Positions 30,078 to 39,314 of a stretch of DNA of 64,000 nucleotides are shown piece after piece. The stretch is taken from the NCBI RefSeq assembly GCF_017355965.1, contig NZ_JAFIQW010000001.1:1-64000 (forward strand). The letters are read 5' to 3'. Each line of letters opens with the position of its first letter. Within the stretch, counting starts at the first letter, position 1. Below the pieces are notes generated by a model. That model saw nothing but the letters and a program-made list of their open reading frames with translations. It did no database searches and was not told the origin of the DNA. Position numbers and translations under genes: made by a program. Origin of the DNA: Desertivibrio insolitus (GTDB lineage Bacteria > Actinomycetota > Actinomycetes > Actinomycetales > Microbacteriaceae).

Positions 30078-31055
30078 ATGACGGTGACCGAGAACGAGGC
30101 CCGTTACGACGTGGTGGTGATCGGCGGCGGTGCCGCCGGGTTGAGTGGGGCGCTGATGCTGGCGAGAGCGCGCCGGTCGGTGCTCGTGGTGGACGCGGGC
30201 ACTCCCCGCAATGCTCCGGCCGAGGCGGTGCACGGGCTCTTCGCGCGGGACGGTGTGCCGCCCGCCGAGCTGCTCGCCACCGGCCGCGGCGAGGTGCGGC
30301 GGTACGGCGGCGCGGTGATCGACGGGCGCGTCGTGGAGGTGAGCCGCGACGACGGCGGCCTGCGGGTCGAGCTCGAGGGCGGCCACGCGATCGGGGCCAG
30401 GCGGCTGCTCGTGGCATCCGGGGTCGTCGACGCACTGCCGGATGTCGCGGGGCTGCGCGAGCGGTGGGGACGCGACGTCGTGCACTGCCCCTACTGCCAC
30501 GGCTGGGAGGTGCGCGACCGGCGGATCGGCGTGCTCGCGACGGGACCGCGGGCGATGCACCAGGTGCAGCTGTTCCGGCAGTGGAGCGACGACGTCGTGC
30601 TGCTGCTGAACGACGCGATGGAGCCGTCCGGGCAGGAGGCGGAGGAGCTCGCGGCGCGCGGCATCGAGGTGGTGGCGGGCGCCGTGGCATCCGTCGAGGT
30701 GCGCGGCGACGCCCTGACCGGGGTGCGACTGGCCGACGGGCGCCTCGTCGACCTGGGCGCGCTCGCGGTCGCGACGCGTACCGACGCCCGCGCGGAGTTC
30801 CTCGCGCCGCTGGGACTCGAGCCGGCGCCGCATCCGTCGGGCATGGGCTCGACGATCGCGGCGGATGCGTTCGGCCGCACGGCGGCGCCCGGCGTGTGGG
30901 TCGCGGGTAACGCCGCGGACATGAGCGCGCAGGTCGGCGGCGCGGCAGCGGCGGGGGCGATGGCGGCGGCGCAGATCAACATGGACCTCGTCACCGAGGA
31001 GATCGCGTCCGCCGTGACGGCGCGGCGGGACACCGCCGTACCGGCCGGGAGCTGA
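30078..31055 (+). CDS. FAD-dependent thioredoxin-reductase-like oxidoreductase
   Basis: A 325-residue flavoprotein: FAD-binding DVVVIGGGAAGLSGALMLAR at the N-terminus, CPYCHGWEV (CxxC-type pair, about residue 136), and C-terminal WVAGNAADMSAQVGGAAAAG. This CPYCHG(Y/W)E pattern marks thioredoxin-reductase-like enzymes related to dithiol oxidases of natural-product pathways as well as general redox enzymes; the substrate is unknown. GGAGG at 30071-30075 is too close to the ATG at 30078, so the in-frame GTG at 30084 (eight bases away) may be the real start. Confidence 0.87.
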   Translation: MTVTENEARYDVVVIGGGAAGLSGALMLARARRSVLVVDAGTPRNAPAEAVHGLFARDGVPPAELLATGRGEVRRYGGAVIDGRVVEVSRDDGGLRVELEGGHAIGARRLLVASGVVDALPDVAGLRERWGRDVVHCPYCHGWEVRDRRIGVLATGPRAMHQVQLFRQWSDDVVLLLNDAMEPSGQEAEELAARGIEVVAGAVASVEVRGDALTGVRLADGRLVDLGALAVATRTDARAEFLAPLGLEPAPHPSGMGSTIAADAFGRTAAPGVWVAGNAADMSAQVGGAAAAGAMAAAQINMDLVTEEIASAVTARRDTAVPAGS

Positions 31056-31058
31056 GGG

Positions 31059-32501
31059 TCAGCCGGCGACCGGGGGCGGGAGCAGGGCGTCGCGCTGCTC
31101 CTTCATGATCTGCGCGGAGAGCCGCAGTTCGAGCTCGGTCATGACGATGCCCGCGAGCTCGGTGAGCAGTTCGAGGTCGCGCTCACCGAAGCTCCGGGGC
31201 TGCCGGTCGAACACGCACAGGGCGCCGATGTTGTGTCCCGTCCGGGTGCGCAGAGGCACGCCCGCGTAGAACTGCACGTTCGGGTCGCCGACGACGAGCG
31301 GGTTGTTCGAGGTGCGGGGATCGCTTCGAGGGTTCTCGATCACGAGCGGCTCCTCGTCGAGGATCGCCCACGAGCAGAAGGCGGTGTCGCGCGGCACCTC
31401 CTCGAAGTCGAAGCCGACGTTCGACTTGAACCACGCCCGCTCCCGGTCGAGGATCGTGACGAGCGCGATCGGCACGTCGAGCGCGTGGCTCGCGAGGGCG
31501 GTGACCCGGTCGAAGGCCTCCTCCGGTGCGGAGTCGAGGATGCCGAGCAGGTGCACGGCCTCGCTGCGCTCGGTCTCGGTGGCTGGCCGCGTCGCGACGG
31601 CGGTGCCGGCCTCGCCCGCGAGCTCGGCGACCACGAGGTCGCGGAGCGCGGTCGCCGCCTCAGCGGGCGACGGGCGGTCCTCCGGCGCCCTCGCCGTCAT
31701 CCGGCGCAGCAGGTCCTGCCACCCCTCGGGCAGGTGCTCGGGGATCGGCGGGTCGTTGACGAGCCGTGCAGCGGCGGAGTCGTACACCGTGCCGGGGAAG
31801 ACGAGCTCGCCGGTCAAACACTCGAGCAGCACGAGCCCGAGTGAGTAGATGTCGCTGCTGTTGTCGACGGGCTTGCCGAGGGCCTGCTCGGGACTGAGGT
31901 AGGCCGCCGTGCCGGTGGAGAGCTCGAGCTGCCCGGTCGCCGTGGCGCGCTGTGCGATACCGAAGTCGATGAGCCGCGCCCGACGGCGTCCGTTGGTGCT
32001 CGTGTAGTCGACGAGCATGATGTTGCCCGGCTTGATGTCGCGGTGCACGACCTTGCGGTACTCGAGGTACTCCAGCGCCTCCGCGACGTCGAAGCCGAGG
32101 TAGGCGGTCTCCCGCAGGCTGAGCGGGCCGCCGCGCAGCCGCTGGCGCAGGCTCTCGCCTCCGATGCGCTCCATGACGAGATAGATGCGCGGACGTCCGT
32201 CGCCGGCGAGGCCGAGGCCGACGTCGAGCAGCGGCACGAGGCCGTGGTGCGAGAGGTTCGCGAGCAGGCGGATCTCGCGCTCCTGCTGGGCGACCTCCTC
32301 CTCGGTGACGGCGTCGGTGCGGAAGATCTTGACGGCGACCGGCCGGTCGAGCTGCTCGTCGTGGGCGGCGTAGACGATCGACGAGCCGCCGGACGAGATG
32401 CGGTCCCCGAGCCGGTAGCGGCGCAGGAGGAGCGCGCCCGTGTCCTCGGGCGGGGTGTCACCGCGGCCGCGCCGGGTGGAGGGGACGTCGCTGGGAGTCA
32501 T
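31059..32501 (-). CDS. Serine/threonine protein kinase fused to a GAF sensor domain
   Basis: A 480-residue protein. The Hanks-type kinase domain (about 25-290) has a glycine loop ISSGGSSIVYAA, lysine VAVKIF, catalytic HRDIKPGN, metal-binding DFG (LIDFGIAQRA) and SPEQALGKPVDNSSDIYSLG. The C-terminal GAF-like domain (about 315-470) includes DTAFCSWAI and FYAGVPLRTRTGHNIG. No membrane helix is seen, unlike typical PknB-type kinases, so it is likely a soluble sensor kinase. Start may be ATG 32501 or TTG 32507. Convergent with the oxidoreductase, three bases apart. Confidence 0.9.
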   Translation of the reverse strand: MTPSDVPSTRRGRGDTPPEDTGALLLRRYRLGDRISSGGSSIVYAAHDEQLDRPVAVKIFRTDAVTEEEVAQQEREIRLLANLSHHGLVPLLDVGLGLAGDGRPRIYLVMERIGGESLRQRLRGGPLSLRETAYLGFDVAEALEYLEYRKVVHRDIKPGNIMLVDYTSTNGRRRARLIDFGIAQRATATGQLELSTGTAAYLSPEQALGKPVDNSSDIYSLGLVLLECLTGELVFPGTVYDSAAARLVNDPPIPEHLPEGWQDLLRRMTARAPEDRPSPAEAATALRDLVVAELAGEAGTAVATRPATETERSEAVHLLGILDSAPEEAFDRVTALASHALDVPIALVTILDRERAWFKSNVGFDFEEVPRDTAFCSWAILDEEPLVIENPRSDPRTSNNPLVVGDPNVQFYAGVPLRTRTGHNIGALCVFDRQPRSFGERDLELLTELAGIVMTELELRLSAQIMKEQRDALLPPPVAG

Positions 32502-32595
32502 CCTCAACCGCGGCGATCGAATCGGGTCACTTCAGCAGCATAAGCGCAGCCGCGCCCCCGCCCGCCGCCCCCGGCTTCCTGTACGAACGGCCGGA

Positions 32596-33081
32596 TCAGA
32601 GGCTCTTCTCGTAGCAGAGCGAGTTGGGCATCGTGCGGCGGTACGGCTCGTAGACGGGGATCGGGGTGTAGCCGAGCTTCTCGTAGAGGGAGATCGCCTC
32701 CGGCTGCGCGTGACCGGTCTGCAGGATGACCCGGCGACCGCCGTGGCGGCGGGCCCGCTCCTCGATCGCGGCCATGATCGCCTTCGCCACGCCCTTACCC
32801 CGGGCGGCGGGGTCGACGATCACCTTCTTGATCTCGAGCGCGTCGTCGCGGGTGCGGAGCGCGGCGTGCCCGACGGCGTCGCCGTTCTCGTCGAGCGCGA
32901 GCACGGTCGCGACCACCGAGTCGCCGTGCAGGGCGAGCACCCGTGAGCGCTCCGCGGTGATCTCGGGGTCCTCCTCGATCTGGTTCAGCGCGTAGCGGTC
33001 GACCATCTCGGCGTCGAGCCGGTCGCGGAGGTCGATGGCGCGGGGGTCGTCCCAGGGGACGTCGACGATCAGGGGTGACAC
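32596..33081 (-). CDS. GNAT-family N-acetyltransferase
   Basis: A 161-residue acetyltransferase. Acetyl-CoA binding is indicated by KKVIVDPAARGKGVAKAIM (Q/RxxGxG/A-type loop, about 86-104) and the C-terminal AISLYEKLGYTPI. The substrate is unknown. Divergent from glycerate kinase with 65 bases between. Confidence 0.85.
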   Translation of the reverse strand: MSPLIVDVPWDDPRAIDLRDRLDAEMVDRYALNQIEEDPEITAERSRVLALHGDSVVATVLALDENGDAVGHAALRTRDDALEIKKVIVDPAARGKGVAKAIMAAIEERARRHGGRRVILQTGHAQPEAISLYEKLGYTPIPVYEPYRRTMPNSLCYEKSL

Positions 33082-33146
33082 GTCGTTCGAGACTAGACGG
33101 ATGCCGCTCAGCGGGCCGAACCGGCGGCGCTCGCTAGGGTCGGAGC

Positions 33147-34247
33147 GTGGCCTTCACCGTCGTCGTCGCACCCGATTCGTTCAAGGGCAGCCTGGACGCC
33201 CGCTCCGTGGCATCCGCGATCCGCGAGGGCTGGCTCTCGGTGCGACCGGGCGACGAGGTGCTGCTGCACCCGCAGGCCGACGGCGGCGAGGGCACGCTCG
33301 ACGCGGTCGAGGCGGCGATCCCCGGAGCGCGTCGTGTCAGCGCCGGCGAGGTGCTCGGTCCGGACGGGCGACCCACCCCTGGCGAGTGGCTGCAGCTGCC
33401 CGACGGCACCGCCGTCGTCGAACTCGCGCAGATGTCCGGGCTGCCGCTCATGGGCGAACTCGACGCGCTCGGCGCGACCACGCGCGGCCTCGGGCAGGTG
33501 CTGCGCGCCGCGGCCGAGTCTGGCGCGAAGCGCATCCTCGTCGGGCTCGGCGGCTCCGCGTCGACCGACGCCGGGGCCGGCGCGCTCGCCGAGCTGGGCC
33601 TCGTCGCCGAGGGCGGTTCCTTGATCGAGGGCGGCGCCGGGCTCGCCGGGATCCGCTCGCTCGACGCGTCGGAGATGGTGACCCCTCCCCCGTTCGGCGT
33701 CGAGCTGCTGACGGATGTCACGGCGCCCCTGTTCGGGCCGACGGGCGCGGCCGCGGTGTTCGGGCCGCAGAAGGGCGCGAGCCCCGCCGAGGTCGTCGAG
33801 CTCGACGGGCTGCTGCGCCACTTCGCCGAGCTCGGCGGGGGCGACCCGCACTACCCCGGCACCGGCGCCGCGGGCGGCACGGGGTACGGACTCGCGACGT
33901 TCTGGGGCGCCGGGATCACCTCCGGCGCCGACCACCTCGCCGAACTCACCGGGCTGACCGACGCGATCGCGGCGGCCGACCTCGTGCTCACGGGCGAGGG
34001 GCGCTTCGACTCGCAATCGCTCGGCGGCAAGGTGGTCGGGCAGCTGCTCCAGCGGGCGGATGCCGCGGGCACCCGCGTCGGCGTCATCGCGGGCTCGGTC
34101 GACGCGGTCGCCGAGGCCGCGGGCGAGCCCGTCTGGACGGCGGCGCTCGTCGGCTACGCGGGCTCGGTCGAGGCGGCGATCGCCGAGCCGGCGCGCTGGC
34201 TGCACGAGGCGGGCGCCGACGCGGCGCGGGCTCTCGGCCGGGACTGA
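33147..34247 (+). CDS. Glycerate kinase (GlxK/GarK type)
   Basis: A 366-residue kinase converting glycerate to phosphoglycerate, linking glyoxylate/allantoin or serine breakdown to glycolysis. N-terminal VVVAPDSFKGSLDARSVA, GLGGSASTDAGAGALAELG and VLTGEGRFDSQSLGGK are the class-II (bacterial) glycerate kinase signatures. GTG start. No glyoxylate genes are adjacent. Confidence 0.94.
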   Translation: MAFTVVVAPDSFKGSLDARSVASAIREGWLSVRPGDEVLLHPQADGGEGTLDAVEAAIPGARRVSAGEVLGPDGRPTPGEWLQLPDGTAVVELAQMSGLPLMGELDALGATTRGLGQVLRAAAESGAKRILVGLGGSASTDAGAGALAELGLVAEGGSLIEGGAGLAGIRSLDASEMVTPPPFGVELLTDVTAPLFGPTGAAAVFGPQKGASPAEVVELDGLLRHFAELGGGDPHYPGTGAAGGTGYGLATFWGAGITSGADHLAELTGLTDAIAAADLVLTGEGRFDSQSLGGKVVGQLLQRADAAGTRVGVIAGSVDAVAEAAGEPVWTAALVGYAGSVEAAIAEPARWLHEAGADAARALGRD

Positions 34248-34259
34248 CGCGGTCGCGGA

Positions 34260-34295
34260 GGTCGAGTAGCGCCACACCGTCGGTCGAGTAGCGCC
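34260..34295. repeat. REP-like direct repeats
   Basis: Two copies of GGTCGAGTAGCGCC (34260-34273 and 34282-34295) with an 8-base spacer, in the gap between convergent genes. The same 13-mer, inverted, forms the right arm of the element at 12116-12150. GGGCTACC follows at 34301 and can pair with part of the second copy. Confidence 0.7.
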
Positions 34296-34303
34296 GGAGC
34301 GGG

Positions 34304-35734
34304 CTACCGCGGCGCGTGCGCCTCGAGGAACTCGTACAGCTCCTGGTCGTCGACGCCGGGGAAGGTGCCGCTCGGCAGCGGCGACAGGATGTGCGCGTGG
34401 AGCTTCGCGCTCGACCACGCCTTGCCCTTCCACCGCTCGGCGAGCTGCGCCGGCGGGCGCTTGCAGCACGAGACATCCGGGCACCTCGATACCTCCCGCA
34501 CGGTCGTCTCACGCCCGCGGAACCACTTGGCGTCGGCGAACGGCACCCCGACCGTGATCGAGAACTCCCCGGTCGACGCCGAGCCGATCTGCGCCGAGTC
34601 CCAGAACGTCCCCTCCGGGGTGTCGGTGTACTGGTAGAACTCGGTCGTGCGCGTCGTGCGGTCGAACGCCCGCCGCGCGGCCCAGTGCCGGCACACGAAC
34701 TGCCCCTCCGTCGAGCCGGTCACGTCGACCGGCAGCCGCAGGCCGTCGTTCTCGTACGCCTTGTAGACGGCGCCGTCGTCGCCCGCGCGCAGGAAGTGCA
34801 CCGTCATGCCGAGGTGTGTCGTCGCGAGGTTCGTGAACCGCAGCGCCGCGGCCTCGTGGGTGACGCCGAACGCGTCGCGGAAGTCCTCGACGGCGATGTC
34901 GCGGTGCTGCCGGCGCGCCTTGAGGAACGTCACGGACTGCTCGAGCGGCATGAGGCAGGCCGCCGCGAAGTAGTTGATCTCGAGCCGCTGCCGGAGGAAC
35001 TCGGCGTAGTCCGCCGGCTCCGAGTGCTCGAGCACGCGGTGCGCCATCGCCTGCAGCGCCATCGAGCGCAGACCGTGTCCGCCGGGGATGGAGGCGGGCG
35101 GCAGGTAGATCCGGCCGTGTTCGAGGTCGGTCACGCTGCGGGTCGAGTGCGGCAGCGTCGAGACGTAGATGAGCTCGAAACCGAGCCGCTCGGCCATCAC
35201 GCTCACGGAGCGGTGGGTGAGCGCGCCGGTCGTGTGGCCGACGTCGCGCAGCATCCTGCTCGCGATCTCCTCGATCTCGGCGATGTGGTTGTCCTCGCCG
35301 CGCATGTGCTCGCGCAGCTCGGTGTTCGCCCGGCGCGCCTCCTCCGGCGTCGCGATCGCATCGCGGCTGCGGCGGGCGAGCTCGCGGTGCAGTCCGACGA
35401 GCGCCTCGAGCGTCTCCTGCGGCATCGACCGGGTGACACGGATGTCGGGCAGCCCGAGCTGGCGGTACAGCGGCCCCTGCTGCAACCGCTCGAGCTCGAC
35501 CTCGAGCGCGGCCCGTTCGGTCGGCGGCGTCTCGTCGAGCAGGTCGGCGAGGCGCACGTCGAGCGCGGCCGCGAGCTGCTCGAGCACGGAGAGGCGCGGC
35601 TCACGCCGGCCGTTCTCGATCATCGACAGCTGGCTCGGCGCGATGCCGACGCGCCCACCGAGCTGGTCGAGCGTGAGCCCCTTCGCCACCCGGAAGTGGC
35701 GCAGGCGCTGCCCGAGCATCAGAAGTTCCGCCAT
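34304..35734 (-). CDS. RamB-like XRE regulator with IrrE/ScfR-type domains
   Basis: A 476-residue regulator: N-terminal XRE helix-turn-helix (about 8-65, [20 protein letters not shown]), a central ImmA/IrrE-like region with [12 protein letters not shown], and a C-terminal domain with a cysteine cluster CPDVSCCKR. This is the layout of RamB, the acetate-metabolism regulator of Corynebacterium, and of related short-chain acyl-CoA-responsive proteins. In RamB systems gluconeogenic and glyoxylate genes are targets; here the divergent neighbour is PEP carboxykinase. Start ATG 35734 lacks a good SD; ATG 35719 is an alternative. Confidence 0.88.
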   Translation of the reverse strand: MAELLMLGQRLRHFRVAKGLTLDQLGGRVGIAPSQLSMIENGRREPRLSVLEQLAAALDVRLADLLDETPPTERAALEVELERLQQGPLYRQLGLPDIRVTRSMPQETLEALVGLHRELARRSRDAIATPEEARRANTELREHMRGEDNHIAEIEEIASRMLRDVGHTTGALTHRSVSVMAERLGFELIYVSTLPHSTRSVTDLEHGRIYLPPASIPGGHGLRSMALQAMAHRVLEHSEPADYAEFLRQRLEINYFAAACLMPLEQSVTFLKARRQHRDIAVEDFRDAFGVTHEAAALRFTNLATTHLGMTVHFLRAGDDGAVYKAYENDGLRLPVDVTGSTEGQFVCRHWAARRAFDRTTRTTEFYQYTDTPEGTFWDSAQIGSASTGEFSITVGVPFADAKWFRGRETTVREVSRCPDVSCCKRPPAQLAERWKGKAWSSAKLHAHILSPLPSGTFPGVDDQELYEFLEAHAPR

Positions 35735-35736
35735 TC

Positions 35737-35768
35737 GTGAACGGTAGTGAAGAAGCACGGAAGTTCAC
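35737..35768. promoter_or_regulatory. Inverted repeat between the RamB-like gene and pckG
   Basis: GTGAAC (35737-35742) and GTTCAC (35763-35768) form a 6-bp inverted repeat with a 20-base spacer in the divergent promoter region, a plausible operator. It does not resemble the known RamB box (TTTGCAAA type), so the binding protein is inferred only from position. Confidence 0.45.
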
Positions 35769-35841
35769 AAGCACTGACCCTTCTGATCGTCTCCCCGGGC
35801 CGTCACGGTGGAAACACCAGGCGATCTTCGAGGAGGCCCCC

Positions 35842-37728
35842 ATGACCCTGACCGCCCCCGACCTGCCGAGCGAGGCACTCCCCCGCCTCGAGTCCGCCGC
35901 GACTCCACTGACCTTCGCCGCACCCGCCGGGGTCGCCCCCGCCGTCGCCGCATGGGTCACGGAGCTCGCAGAGCTCACCCGCCCCGACCGGGTCGAATGG
36001 TGCGACGGGTCGCAGGCGGAGTTCGACCGGCTGACCCGCCGCATGGTCGCGACGGGCACGATCGAGCCGCTCGCCTCCGAGCACCGGCACTACAGCTTCC
36101 TCGCCCGCTCGGCTCCCGACGACGTCGCCCGGGTCGAGTCGCGCACGTTCATCTGCTCCGAGCGCGAGGAGGACGCGGGGCCGACGAACAACTGGTCCGA
36201 GCCCGGCGCGATGCGGGAGACGCTGGCCGGGCTCTTCGCCGGGAGCATGCGCGGCCGCACGATGTACGTCGTCCCGTTCTCGATGGGTCCGGTCGGCGGG
36301 GCGATGTCCCGCCTGGGCGTGCAGGTGACCGACTCCCCCTACGTCGTGGCGAGCATGCGCGTGATGACGCGGATGGGCAGCGCGGCCCTCGAGGCCCTGC
36401 GGCCCGGGACCGACTGGGTGCGCGCCGCGCACACGGTCGGGATGCCGCTCGTCGACGACCGCGGCATCCGGCGCGCCGACGTGCCGTGGCCGTGCAACGA
36501 GACGAAGTACATCTCGCACTTCCCCGAGACGCGGGAGATCTTCTCCTTCGGCTCCGCGTACGGCGGCAACGCGATCCTCGCCAAGAAGGCCTTCGCCCTG
36601 CGGATCGCGAGCGTCATGGCCCGCGACGAGGGCTGGCTCGCCGAGCACATGCTGCTGGTGCGGGTGATCTCGCCAGAGGGTCGCCGGTTCCACGTCGCGG
36701 CCGCCTTCCCGTCGGCGTGCGGCAAGACGAACTTCGCGATGCTGAAGCCGACCCTGCCCGGCTGGCGCGTGGAGACGCTCGGCGACGACATCGTCTGGCT
36801 CGCCCCCGACCCCGACGGCGGACTGCGGGCGATCAACCCCGAGGCCGGCCTGTTCGGCGTCGCGCCCGGCACCGGCTGGGCCACGAACCCGACCGCGATG
36901 GAGACGCTGTGGGGCAACACGATCTTCACGAACGTCGCGCTGCGGCCCGACGGCGACGTGTGGTGGGAGGGCATGACGGATGACGCCCCCGAGCGCCTCC
37001 TCGACTGGCGCGGTGAGGACTGGACGCCCGCCTCGGCGGAGCCCGCGGCGCACCCGAACGCCCGGTTCACGGTGCCACTCGCACAGTGCCCGTCGGTCGC
37101 CGACGACTGGGACTCGCCCGCGGGGGTCCACGTCGACGCGATCGTGTTCGGCGGACGGCGCCGCACCAACGTGCCGCTCGTCACCGAGGCGCGCGACTGG
37201 GAGCACGGCGTCTTCCTCGGCGCGACGATCGCCTCGGAGCAGACGGCCGCGGCCGAGGGCACCGTCGGCGAGCTGCGCCGCGACCCCTTCGCCATGCTGC
37301 CCTTCTGCGGCTACAACATGGCCGACTACTTCGGCCACTGGCTCGCCCTCGGCGAGCGCCTGCGCGGCACCGGCCGCATGCCGCGCGTCTTCCAGGTCAA
37401 CTGGTTCCGCCGCGACGAGGACGGCTCGTTCCTCTGGCCGGGCTTCGGCGAGAACGGCCGGGTGCTGGCCTGGATGCTCGACCGCGTCGCGGGCCGGCTG
37501 CCCGCGGTCGACACTCCGCTCGGTCTCGCGCCGCGGCTCGACGACCTGCCGCTCGACGGGCTCGAACTGCAGCCCGGCGCCCTCGAGCGGCTCTTCGCGG
37601 TCGAGCCGGCCGCCTGGCGTGACGAGCTCGACGACACCGAGGCGTTCTTCGCTCGGTTCGGCGAGCGGATGCCGCCGCAGCTGCCGCGGCAGCTCGACCG
37701 GCTGCGCACGCGGCTCGGCCTCGACTAG
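35842..37728 (+). CDS. pckG: Phosphoenolpyruvate carboxykinase (GTP)
   Basis: A 628-residue GTP-dependent enzyme turning oxaloacetate into PEP, the first committed step of gluconeogenesis. The kinase-1a loop with reactive cysteine is [13 protein letters not shown] (about residue 290), with [24 protein letters not shown] and [11 protein letters not shown] also diagnostic. ATG 35842 is set by AGGAGG at 35831-35836. Length is normal. The divergent RamB-like regulator suggests carbon-source control. Confidence 0.97.
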   Translation: MTLTAPDLPSEALPRLESAATPLTFAAPAGVAPAVAAWVTELAELTRPDRVEWCDGSQAEFDRLTRRMVATGTIEPLASEHRHYSFLARSAPDDVARVESRTFICSEREEDAGPTNNWSEPGAMRETLAGLFAGSMRGRTMYVVPFSMGPVGGAMSRLGVQVTDSPYVVASMRVMTRMGSAALEALRPGTDWVRAAHTVGMPLVDDRGIRRADVPWPCNETKYISHFPETREIFSFGSAYGGNAILAKKAFALRIASVMARDEGWLAEHMLLVRVISPEGRRFHVAAAFPSACGKTNFAMLKPTLPGWRVETLGDDIVWLAPDPDGGLRAINPEAGLFGVAPGTGWATNPTAMETLWGNTIFTNVALRPDGDVWWEGMTDDAPERLLDWRGEDWTPASAEPAAHPNARFTVPLAQCPSVADDWDSPAGVHVDAIVFGGRRRTNVPLVTEARDWEHGVFLGATIASEQTAAAEGTVGELRRDPFAMLPFCGYNMADYFGHWLALGERLRGTGRMPRVFQVNWFRRDEDGSFLWPGFGENGRVLAWMLDRVAGRLPAVDTPLGLAPRLDDLPLDGLELQPGALERLFAVEPAAWRDELDDTEAFFARFGERMPPQLPRQLDRLRTRLGLD

Positions 37729-37797
37729 GGAGCTCGCGCCGGCCTCCGGCACTGCCTCGACTCCGGGCCGGCGCTTCGGCATCCGGGTTCTCGGCTC

Positions 37798-37860
37798 GCT
37801 CCGACCTCCCGCTGCGACCATTTGCGCCACGAGCAGGAGTCGCGACGAGGAGGTCGGAGC
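37798..37860 (+). promoter_or_regulatory. Long RNA hairpin that buries a ribosome-binding site
   Basis: GCTCCGACCTCC (37798-37809) pairs perfectly with GGAGGTCGGAGC (37849-37860), and TGCGAC/GTCGCG extends the stem inside. The right arm contains the AGGAGG ribosome-binding site of the gene starting at 37862. The structure would also sit downstream of pckG but has no U tract. Confidence 0.6.
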
Positions 37861-37861
37861 G

Positions 37862-38542
37862 GTGGCACGGATCGTCGGCGCTGTCGCGGCGCTCCTCGTC
37901 GCCCTCGTGGTCGGCGCGGGGCTGCTGCGAGCCGACGATCCGCCGCCGCTCGACCCGGCGTCGGCGACCGTCAAGGCCGTCGATCCATTCCTGCGCGAGC
38001 ACGTGCTGCTGACCCTCGGGCCGTGGCCGGAGGCCCACGACCGCGACCCGATCGCGCTCGAGCGGCTGCGCATCGGCGCGGCGAACGAGCGGTGGGCGCA
38101 GTTGAAGCTCGTGTGGCCCGACGCCGAGCGTCCGGACTACGAGTTCGCCGGCTACCTCGAGCCCGACGCGCTGTACGAGGCGATTCACGAGTGCCTCGTC
38201 GAGGCGGGCGTGCGCTCGGAGTTCTCGCACAGCGGCGGCATCCGCTGGGAGATCGGGACGCAGGAGGATGCGGTCGCGATCTACGTGTGCAGCACGAAGT
38301 ACGAGCGGGAGCCGGTCACCCGGCTGAGCGACGCCCAGGTCGCGTACCTCTACGACTACGCGACGCAGTTCGAGGCGCGCTGCCTGGAGGGGCTCGGCAT
38401 CGCGGTGCCACCGCCGCCCCCGAAGGCGGAGTTCGTGGCGGAGTGGCCGTCGCCGCGCTGGAACGCCCGCGCCGCGCTCGCCGTGACGAGCCAGGCGTTC
38501 GCGGAACACGTGCGCGAGGTCTGCCCGCCGCTCGAGCCCTGA
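37862..38542 (+). CDS. Membrane-anchored or exported protein of unknown function (tandem paralogue 1)
   Basis: A 226-residue protein with an N-terminal hydrophobic segment (about 2-22, IVGAVAALLVALVVGAGLL) and an extracytoplasmic domain with cysteines in HECLVEAG, VYVCST, ARCLEGLG and VREVCPPL. No lipobox. GTG start with GAGGAGG eight bases upstream, inside a hairpin. It shares layout with the next gene: ECxxxxG, YLYDY..F..C, and a final EFxAEWPxxxW plus CPPL ending. I do not recognise the family. Confidence 0.8.
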   Translation: MARIVGAVAALLVALVVGAGLLRADDPPPLDPASATVKAVDPFLREHVLLTLGPWPEAHDRDPIALERLRIGAANERWAQLKLVWPDAERPDYEFAGYLEPDALYEAIHECLVEAGVRSEFSHSGGIRWEIGTQEDAVAIYVCSTKYEREPVTRLSDAQVAYLYDYATQFEARCLEGLGIAVPPPPPKAEFVAEWPSPRWNARAALAVTSQAFAEHVREVCPPLEP

Positions 38543-38599
38543 CGGCGCGCCCTCGATGTTCTCCTCGCACCCGCCCGACGGGCGCTACTGTCGCGACCC

Positions 38600-39286
38600 G
38601 TGGGGAATCGCGTCGCGGTCGCTGCTCTCGCGCTCTGCGCGGTGCTGGCCTCGGCGGGCTGCGCCCTGTTCGACGACCCGCGGCTCGTGGACGACTCGGG
38701 GCAGGGCGGTCAGGGCTTCGCCGACCGCTTCGAGCGCGAGCGGGTCGAGCTCGTGCTCGGTCCGCGGCCGCCCGATGAGCCGCTGACCGACGAGGAGCGC
38801 GAGCGCCACCGGATCGCCGAGGCCGACATGCGCTGGATGGAGGTCGTCGCGTCGTTTCCCGATGCGGTCAGGCCGCAGGACCCGTTCGAGGCGTACGTAC
38901 CGCCCGGAAGCGACATCATGCAGGTCATGTACGAGTGCTTCATCGCATCGGGCATCGACGCGGAACTGCATCCGGGCGGAGGGCTGAGCTGGGCGACCCC
39001 GTCCGTCGACGCCGCCGTGTCGGTGTGGACCTGCGAGGCGCGTCATCCGATCGAACCGTTCCTCGAGCTCTCCGAGCGGCAACGCGGCTACCAGTACGAC
39101 TACCAGGTGTGGATGCAGGCGCCCTGCGTACGCGCGACCGGTCACGACGTGCCGGACGCGCCCTCTCGTGAGGAGTACCTGGCAGCCTGGCCGAACGTGA
39201 GTTGGGATCCGCTCTATTCGGGCCCGATGGCATCCTCCGAGTACGAACGGGTGCACGACTTGTGTCCCCCGCTGACCTGGCACTGA
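38600..39286 (+). CDS. Lipoprotein of unknown function (tandem paralogue 2)
   Basis: A 228-residue protein with a signal peptide and lipobox LASAGC (Cys about residue 21). The domain repeats the pattern of the preceding protein: YECFIASGI, VWTCEARHPIEPFLELS, YQYDYQVW, then EYLAAWPNVSW and a CPPL ending. The four cysteines are in matching places, suggesting two conserved disulfides. GTG start. Function unknown; a duplication that diverged strongly is the simplest reading. Confidence 0.8.
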   Translation: MGNRVAVAALALCAVLASAGCALFDDPRLVDDSGQGGQGFADRFERERVELVLGPRPPDEPLTDEERERHRIAEADMRWMEVVASFPDAVRPQDPFEAYVPPGSDIMQVMYECFIASGIDAELHPGGGLSWATPSVDAAVSVWTCEARHPIEPFLELSERQRGYQYDYQVWMQAPCVRATGHDVPDAPSREEYLAAWPNVSWDPLYSGPMASSEYERVHDLCPPLTWH

Positions 39287-39314
39287 TCGCACCGCGGCGC
39301 TCTACGCTGAGCCG

